Of a stretch of DNA of 64,000 bases, positions 59,425 to 64,000 are shown piece after piece (position 1 is the stretch's first letter; every line of letters starts with the position of its first letter). Made by a program: the position numbers and the translations under genes. This stretch comes from an uncultured Acidobacteriia bacterium (lineage in GTDB: Bacteria > Acidobacteriota > Terriglobia > Bryobacterales > Bryobacteraceae): contig CAINNJ010000023.1 of the NCBI GenBank assembly GCA_903851195.1, positions 124,001 to 188,000 of the forward strand, in the 5' to 3' direction. Below the pieces are notes generated by a model. It was not told the DNA's origin, searched no databases, and saw only the letters and a program-made list of their open reading frames with translations.

Positions 59425-59467
59425 ATGTGGGGCGGGATGTTATCCCGGTGCGGGCTGGAAACCCGCC
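59425..59467. repeat. Hairpin-rich dispersed element, short copy
   Basis: Starts ATGTGGGGC like the element at 20139 and contains analogous hairpins with different arm sequences: CGGGAT-GTT-ATCCCG and GCGGG-N7-CCCGC. The GTT loop is shared. It lies between the converging TMEM175 and M48-like genes, as the 20139 copy lies between converging genes. Confidence 0.55.
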
Positions 59468-59480
59468 AATGATCGCGGAT

Positions 59481-60131
59481 CTACGGCGCTGGCAGCCGCG
59501 CAAGCCGGTTTTCGCGAGGGGGCAGGGGAGAGAAAGTCGTGTCGTCAGGCAGCGTCCGTTCGAGGTAGCGGCGCAGTGCCCGCGGGTCGAAGCCGGCGCG
59601 CCCCGTGAGATTCAGAGCGAACCGATCGGCTTCCAGCTCGTTGGTCCGCTGTTGGGAAAGGTAGCCCGGCGGAACCGCGAGGCCCGTTTCCGCCGGGCCG
59701 GCATGCAGGCTGAATCCGATGGTGAGAAACACAACGGGCTTACCCGGCGCCGGACCCGGCATGCGAAGCCCGTGCCGCAGGGCGATGTGACCCATGGAAT
59801 GCGCGAGCATGGCGGCGAACTCGTCGTCGTTGCGGGCGGCCCCGAAAAAGGCGTCCGGAACAAGAATGATGCCGCCGGGGAACGGCATGGGCTCGGCGGA
59901 ATCGGCGATGACGGCCTGAAACGTCCAGACGGTTCCGGGCAGTTGCGAGGCCAGGCGGTCTCCCGTCCGCCGCAGGTATTCGATCTGTTCGGCCGATTCG
60001 ACCGGCCGCCCGCGTTTCAGCACGTCGGCGGCGAGTTGCTTCCCGAGCGCGCGCTCCTTATCCGGAAAAGCGGGATCCGGAGTCTGCTGCGCAACGCATG
60101 GCAGAATAAACAAAAAAAGAACCGCTTTCAC
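59481..60131 (-). CDS. M48-like protein lacking the catalytic Glu (probable pseudo-protease)
   Basis: A 216-residue exported M48 (HtpX/BepA-like) protein. The hydrophobic start KAVLFLFILPCVAQQ is a signal peptide. The zinc helix reads FAAMLAHSMGHIALRHGLR: the two His ligands (H111, H115) are kept, but the catalytic Glu of HExxH is Ser (codon TCC). The third ligand region is intact (TNELEADRFALNLTGRAGFD). FPGGIILVPDAFFG and DDEFAAMLAH are normal family wording, so this is a recent or functional loss rather than decay. Start: GTG 60131 with GAGGTGG six bases upstream; a longer frame to 60230 has no support. It may act as a chaperone or be inactive. Confidence 0.75.
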   Translation of the reverse strand: MKAVLFLFILPCVAQQTPDPAFPDKERALGKQLAADVLKRGRPVESAEQIEYLRRTGDRLASQLPGTVWTFQAVIADSAEPMPFPGGIILVPDAFFGAARNDDEFAAMLAHSMGHIALRHGLRMPGPAPGKPVVFLTIGFSLHAGPAETGLAVPPGYLSQQRTNELEADRFALNLTGRAGFDPRALRRYLERTLPDDTTFSPLPPRENRLARLPAP

Positions 60132-60256
60132 GGAAATCCACCTCGTGTAAGCGGGACGCGCCGCGGATTCGATCTGTTTCGCCCTGGGGTACTTTGTATT
60201 TCGCCAGAGCTTTGCGCCACGGTGTACCATGAATTGAAGCTACGAATTGAACGCTG

Positions 60257-61111
60257 ATGAAGCTCCTCGAAGCGCTGCCTCCGGACGGTAAAGACCGCGG
60301 GTTAGCGCTGTCTCTTGACCCACAAAGGATTCCGGCCCACATCGCCATCATCATGGACGGCAATGGGCGCTGGGCAAAGCGGCGCGGTCTGCCGCGTTTT
60401 GCCGGCCACCGCGCCGGAGTGCAGATGGTGCGTTCCGTAGTGGAAGATTGTTCTCGTTTAGGCGTCCATGCGCTGACGCTTTACGCGTTTTCGGCGGAAA
60501 ACTGGAAGCGGCCCCGTCCCGAAGTCGACATGCTGTGGCGTCTGCTGCGTTTTTACCTGCGTCATGAACTGGAAGATCTGCAGCGCAACAACATCCGGCT
60601 GCAATCGAGCGGACGCGTGGAAGCTCTCCCGCAGCGCGTTTACGAAGAACTGCGGGCGGTGGAGCGGGCCACGGCGCGCAACACGGGCATGTGCCTGAAT
60701 CTGGCCATCAACTACAGTTCGCGCAACGAACTGGTGGACGCCGTCAACGCGCTGGTGGACCAGGCCCGGATCGAAGGTCGGCTGGACAGCCTGGTGGTGG
60801 ACGAGGAAATGATTTCGAAGCGCCTCTACACGGCCGGTTTGCCGGAACCGGACCTTTTGATCCGCACCTCCGGGGAGATGCGCATTTCGAACTTTCTGCT
60901 CTGGCAGATTGCGTACGCCGAACTTTACGTAACCGATACCTTGTGGCCCGACTTCAACAGGGAAGAATTGTTACGCGCGATTCTCGAATTTCAGCGCCGC
61001 GAGAGACGTTTTGGCGGCATCGCCGAAACCGTCACGGAGCCCGCGGACCTTACCGTCGCCGCCGATTTTCCCGATGAGGAAACAGAGGAAATCGCCGTCT
61101 CTTCGCAATGA
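60257..61111 (+). CDS. uppS: Isoprenyl transferase (undecaprenyl diphosphate synthase, UppS)
   Basis: A 284-residue cis-prenyltransferase making the C55 lipid carrier for peptidoglycan and LPS. The catalytic Asp is D34 in IAIIMDGNGRWAKRRGLPRF; GHRAGVQMVRSVVEDCSRLG, LTLYAFSAENWKRP, and the C-terminal PDLLIRTSGEMRISNFLLWQ and TLWPDFNREELLRAILEFQR are all family marks. The N-terminal 25 residues and the acidic C-terminal tail extend beyond the typical 250-residue length. The ATG at 60257 is taken. Its stop overlaps the cdsA ATG (ATGA), the usual uppS-cdsA order. Confidence 0.94.
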   Translation: MKLLEALPPDGKDRGLALSLDPQRIPAHIAIIMDGNGRWAKRRGLPRFAGHRAGVQMVRSVVEDCSRLGVHALTLYAFSAENWKRPRPEVDMLWRLLRFYLRHELEDLQRNNIRLQSSGRVEALPQRVYEELRAVERATARNTGMCLNLAINYSSRNELVDAVNALVDQARIEGRLDSLVVDEEMISKRLYTAGLPEPDLLIRTSGEMRISNFLLWQIAYAELYVTDTLWPDFNREELLRAILEFQRRERRFGGIAETVTEPADLTVAADFPDEETEEIAVSSQ

Positions 61112-61887
61112 AGCGCATTCTTACGGCGTTGGTTCTGGTTCCGGTCACCCTTTACACCGTCCTTCTCGCTCCCTGGCCGATATTTCTGCTGATGGTCGCC
61201 CTCGTGGCGTCGCTCTGTTTTATCGAGTACGCGGCGATTACGCAGGCGTTCGCGCCGCTGGGCGTGGTGGCGGGGTTACTGATCCTGATCGCCCCGCCAC
61301 CCGAAACCACCCTGATTCTGTTTCTCAGCGCCCTGGCGGCCATGTGCCTGCCTCTCGCGGCGGAGTCGCTGGAGAAATCCGTCGCGCGGGCGGGCGCGCT
61401 GATGCTGGGCATCGTGTACGTTTTCGGCGCGTGGAAAACCGCCGTATTGCTGCACGATCTGAATACTCCGCGTCCGGAATCCGGCCGTTACTGGCTGCTT
61501 TTCGGGCTGGTGGTGAACTGGGTGGGAGATACCGGCGCCTACTATGTGGGCCGGAAGTTCGGACGGCGCAAGCTGGCGCCGCTGGTGAGCCCGGGCAAGA
61601 CGTGGGAAGGCGCCATTGCATCCATCGTTACGGCCATGATCTTCGGCCTGATTTATTTGCCGATCGCCATTCGCGGAATCTCGTGGCCCATAGCGGGCGG
61701 AATCGCGCTGCTGGCAAATATTGCCGGGCAGCTGGGCGATCTGGCCGAATCCGCGATCAAGCGAAGCGCGGGAGTGAAAGACAGCGGCAAGCTCCTGCCC
61801 GGCCACGGCGGCATGCTGGACCGCGTGGACAGCTCCCTTTTCAGCCTGCCGGTCATCTACACCGTCGTCAGCCTGCTGCATTTTTGA
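61108..61887 (+). CDS. cdsA: Phosphatidate cytidylyltransferase CdsA
   Basis: A 259-residue polytopic membrane enzyme making CDP-diacylglycerol from CTP and phosphatidate, upstream of PgpA in phospholipid synthesis. The family signature lies near the C-terminus: DSGKLLPGHGGMLDRVDSSL; earlier it has VNWVGDTGAYYVGRKFGRRK and LAPLVSPGKTWEGAIASIVT, and ANIAGQLGDLAESAIKRSAG. About eight TM helices. The start overlaps uppS by 4 bp, so translation is coupled. In many bacteria dxr and rseP follow; here a short His/Lys-rich gene and an MFS gene follow instead. Confidence 0.93.
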   Translation: MKRILTALVLVPVTLYTVLLAPWPIFLLMVALVASLCFIEYAAITQAFAPLGVVAGLLILIAPPPETTLILFLSALAAMCLPLAAESLEKSVARAGALMLGIVYVFGAWKTAVLLHDLNTPRPESGRYWLLFGLVVNWVGDTGAYYVGRKFGRRKLAPLVSPGKTWEGAIASIVTAMIFGLIYLPIAIRGISWPIAGGIALLANIAGQLGDLAESAIKRSAGVKDSGKLLPGHGGMLDRVDSSLFSLPVIYTVVSLLHF

Positions 61888-61975
61888 GAGCTCCCCCGGG
61901 CCGGATCAAAAATCCCACTGGCTTCCGAAGTGCAAAACGGCTCTGGTCGAGACCATCGACCAAGAGGATATTCGT

Positions 61976-62170
61976 ATGGCCAAAGAAGCGCACAGCAAAG
62001 CAGCCGAGCACCACGAGAAAGCCGCCAAGTCGCACCGCACCGCCGCCGAGAAGCACGGGGCCGGGGACCACGCGGAAGGAAAGAAGCATTCCGCCGAAGC
62101 CCACGAACATTCCGGCAAGGCGCACGAATCGTCCAAAACGGCTCACGAGAAATCGGGCCAGCAGAAATAA
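61976..62170 (+). CDS. Small His/Lys/Ala-rich low-complexity protein
   Basis: A 64-residue hydrophilic protein made almost entirely of A, H, K, E, S and G: MAKEAHSKAAEHHEKAAKSH and on to KTAHEKSGQQK, with ten His. Recurrent A-x-E-H-H/K-x-K-A units suggest a single long amphipathic helix, similar to small stress-related low-complexity proteins (from memory, none assigned). The ATG at 61976 has AGAGGA nine bases upstream, which supports translation. It might bind metals or nucleic acid, or protect against desiccation; nothing in the context decides. It lies 88 bp after cdsA. Confidence 0.65.
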   Translation: MAKEAHSKAAEHHEKAAKSHRTAAEKHGAGDHAEGKKHSAEAHEHSGKAHESSKTAHEKSGQQK

Positions 62171-62206
62171 CTTCCGAGGTCTTTTTAGCGACGGCCGGTT
62201 CCGCTG

Positions 62207-63481
62207 TCAGGCGCCGGCTGTCGCGACCTGAATCTCTCTCCTCTTCATGTCCCGGACAATCGTTCGGGAGCCCCCGAACAGCACCAGCGCGAGCAGCAGC
62301 GAGAAGACCGGCATCAGGAGCATCGCCTGTTGCAGTCCTGTCGCGCGATGCGCCTCCGTAACCACGACCGAGTTTGCCAGGTCCGCGGCGTGGCGCGCCA
62401 TCAGGTCGCTCACTTTGCCGGTGAGAAGCGGACCGAACGAAGCGCCGCACAGGTACATGCACATGAAGTAGATCGCCATCGCGATACCGCGCATGGCGGG
62501 CGCCACGATGTCCTGAATCGAAGAGTAGACGAAGCCGTAATACGAGCAGAGCGAGCCGTAGAAAAACGTGATCAGCGCGATGGACGCCGTGACATTCCCC
62601 GCCAGGATACCGAACCAGGCGCAGGGCGCGCCGCAGAACGCCAACAGGGAGGCGAGCACCATGCGCCCCTGCGGTTTCCAGTGAATCACCCGATCGCCCA
62701 GCCAGCCCGCGAGCAGGCTGCCGGCAACTCCTCCCACCGCGTAAGTGATTCCGGTTCCGATGCCCGCGTGCGCCAGGCTCACGTGGTGAATGCGACTCAG
62801 GAAGGCCGGCATGAACTGCCCCAGAGCGTACATGTTGAAGTTGAGCAGGGCGCCGGACAGAATAATCCACCATAGGGTGGGGATTCGCAGCACGGTGATG
62901 GCGGAGCCACCCTGCGTCCCGGCCGGTTCGGCGGCACCTCTTGCCGGTTCCCGCAAGCGGAGCAGGAAAGGGATGAGAATCATCGCTGGCACCGCGGCCA
63001 CCACCATCGCGGTTCGCCAGCCCCAGGCCTGCGCGATCGGTCCGCTGAGAAAATAGCTCAGCGCGCCGCCCACCGGCACGCCAAGCATGAAGAGGGCAAG
63101 CGGTCTGGCTCGCCGGTGAGCGGGATAGAGGTCGCCGATCCAGCTGGTGGCCGTCGGCGCCACCACCGCTTCGCCCACCGCAAAGCCGAGCCGCGACAGC
63201 AGCAGCATCCCGTAGCTGCCGGCGAGCGCGGTGAGAGCCGTCAGAACGCTCCAGACCGTGATGCCTCCGGCCAGCAGCTTTTTGCGGCTGCGCCGGTCGG
63301 CCAGGCGGCCCAGCGGCACGCCCACCAGCGCATACAGCCAGATGAACGCGCTGCCGATCAGGCCCACCTGCGTGTCGTTCAGGTGAAATTCCCGTCGAAC
63401 CGGCTCCGTGAGGGCGCCCATCACGTTCCGGTCGTAAAAATTCAGGATGTTGATGGCGATTAAAACCAGAAGTGGTGGCAT
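62207..63481 (-). CDS. MFS transporter (Spns/sugar-phosphate-exporter-like)
   Basis: A 424-residue major facilitator with twelve TM segments. The early motif NILNFYDRNVMGALTEPVRR and the loop motif A GVPLGRLADRRSRKKLLAGG mark the spinster-like/ACS branch (for example SPNS and ExuT-type proteins). It continues with GFAVGEAVVAPTATSWIGDL, and a second-half loop WLGDRVIHWKPQGR. The substrate is unknown. The ATG at 63481 follows GGAG; a GTG at 63517 would add twelve polar residues. It is divergent from ptsP with 113 bp between the starts. Confidence 0.86.
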   Translation of the reverse strand: MPPLLVLIAINILNFYDRNVMGALTEPVRREFHLNDTQVGLIGSAFIWLYALVGVPLGRLADRRSRKKLLAGGITVWSVLTALTALAGSYGMLLLSRLGFAVGEAVVAPTATSWIGDLYPAHRRARPLALFMLGVPVGGALSYFLSGPIAQAWGWRTAMVVAAVPAMILIPFLLRLREPARGAAEPAGTQGGSAITVLRIPTLWWIILSGALLNFNMYALGQFMPAFLSRIHHVSLAHAGIGTGITYAVGGVAGSLLAGWLGDRVIHWKPQGRMVLASLLAFCGAPCAWFGILAGNVTASIALITFFYGSLCSYYGFVYSSIQDIVAPAMRGIAMAIYFMCMYLCGASFGPLLTGKVSDLMARHAADLANSVVVTEAHRATGLQQAMLLMPVFSLLLALVLFGGSRTIVRDMKRREIQVATAGA

Positions 63482-63594
63482 TTTTCGACTCCGTGGGCGC
63501 GGGAGGAATGCTATCACAAAGCGATCGGTTAAAATGATTACTCCCGCCCCGTCAGCGTGTCAGACCTCGCCGATCAACCAACTGGAGACTAAAC

Positions 63595-64000
63595 ATGAGT
63601 GCTATCAACACGAACGAGGAACATCACGTCCTGACGCTGGAGGAAATCGGCAACCTCACGCAGGAAGGCGGCCAGCCCGCTGAAACGCTGATGAACGTTG
63701 TTGCGCTCATCGCAAGACGCTTTCAGACCGAAGTCTGCTCCGCTTACCTGCTGGAACCCGACCGCGCCAATCTGGTGCTGGCGGCGTCCGTCGGCCTTCG
63801 CAAAGAATGCATCGGAACGCTTCGGCTGGGTCTGCACGAAGGGCTGACCGGTCTGGTGGCGGAAGAGGTGCGCCCCGTCGCGGTGAGCCAGGTCAATCTG
63901 CATCCGCGGTTCAAGTATTTCGGCGAAGCGGGCGAAGAGAATTACCAGTCGTTCGTTGGCGTGCCCGTCATCGAGCGCGGCATCCTGCAGGGCGTTCTGG
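63595..64000 (+). CDS. ptsP: PtsP/EI-Ntr GAF domain (partial, 5' part of phosphoenolpyruvate-protein phosphotransferase)
   Basis: The first 135 residues of a protein running off the right edge. The GAF domain matches that of PtsP, the enzyme I of the nitrogen PTS: FQTEVCSAYLLEPDRANLVL, HEGLTGLVAEEVRPVAVSQV, HPRFKYFGEAGEENYQSFVG and VPVIERGILQGVL. The E. coli protein has closely similar wording at the same positions. PtsP passes phosphate from PEP to NPr and EIIA-Ntr in a regulatory chain; the GAF domain senses nitrogen status. The ATG at 63595 has GGAG at proper distance. The PEP-utilising domains should lie beyond the window. Confidence 0.82.
   Translation, partial: MSAINTNEEHHVLTLEEIGNLTQEGGQPAETLMNVVALIARRFQTEVCSAYLLEPDRANLVLAASVGLRKECIGTLRLGLHEGLTGLVAEEVRPVAVSQVNLHPRFKYFGEAGEENYQSFVGVPVIERGILQGVL

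Overview
The window is a 64 kb piece of GC-rich bacterial chromosome with densely packed genes on both strands. I see no rRNA, tRNA, CRISPR array, intact insertion sequence or prophage. Gene content points to an acidobacterium, most likely of the Solibacter/Bryobacterales kind. The pointers are a DUF1592 cytochrome paired with a Tat-exported DUF1552 protein, a VWFA-related acidobacterial protein, a Tat-exported enolase-superfamily protein, a PEP-CTERM protein, and a radical SAM protein ending in a CUAEP tail. The assignment is inference from families; no marker gene is present.

Layout. 1-2021 (minus): rimO-yacG-pgpA, pgpA running off the left edge. 2.2-5 kb: a secreted protein with a duplicated domain, an acidic hypothetical and an MscS channel. 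5-6.7 kb: a possible gene remnant, a pair of 63-bp direct repeats, then an XRE regulator/antitoxin/RelE toxin operon. 7-12.3 kb: dabB-dabA inorganic-carbon transporter genes with an overlapping racemase gene and a divergent LysR regulator. 12.4-16.6 kb: an EAL phosphodiesterase, a PLP enzyme, an NTF2-like protein and a second LysR gene. 16.8-21.8 kb: exported DUF1592/DUF1552 proteins facing a YVTN propeller plus c-type cytochrome. 21.8-30.5 kb: FGGY kinase-kdsC, an isolated ketoacyl synthase, a VWA protein, and tilS-ftsH-HAD phosphatase. 30.5-35.4 kb: three tandem response-regulator genes (one an unusual receiver-coiled coil-TM-TPR fusion), a PilZ protein, a Flp pilin and its prepilin peptidase. 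35.4-41.5 kb (all minus): ROK kinase, sthA, enolase superfamily, serine hydrolase and a kinase-fold protein. 41.5-47.1 kb (plus): two tandem alkaline-phosphatase-superfamily proteins, a small RHH-like protein, a membrane protein, and a protein with an N-terminal deoxyribosyltransferase/TIR-like domain and a TPR region. 47.1-48.7 kb (minus): a radical SAM selenoprotein and a 45-residue Cys-rich protein. 48.8-64 kb: PEP-CTERM protein, propeller-coupled adenylate cyclase, uvrC, TPR, metallo-beta-lactamase, M1 aminopeptidase, TMEM175-like channel, an M48-like protein lacking its catalytic Glu, uppS-cdsA, a small His/Lys-rich protein, an MFS transporter and the start of ptsP.

The strongest unusual signals are these. 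(1) An in-frame UGA in the radical SAM gene at 47358-47360 yields a C-terminal C-U-A-E-P tail, so the gene is almost certainly a selenoprotein whose conventional call is truncated. (2) The adjacent TIR-like/TPR protein resembles the N-terminal half of animal ASK-type kinases and proteins of bacterial conflict systems. (3) A perfect 18-bp inverted repeat sits just inside the HAD phosphatase gene. (4) Pentapeptide-coding 15-bp minisatellites, degenerate receivers and a structured leader lie around the Tad/c-di-GMP genes.

c-di-GMP and cAMP signalling recur across the window (EAL protein, PilZ protein, class III cyclase). Envelope and translation housekeeping genes (pgpA, uppS, cdsA, kdsC, rimO, tilS, ftsH, uvrC) are spread between the accessory blocks.
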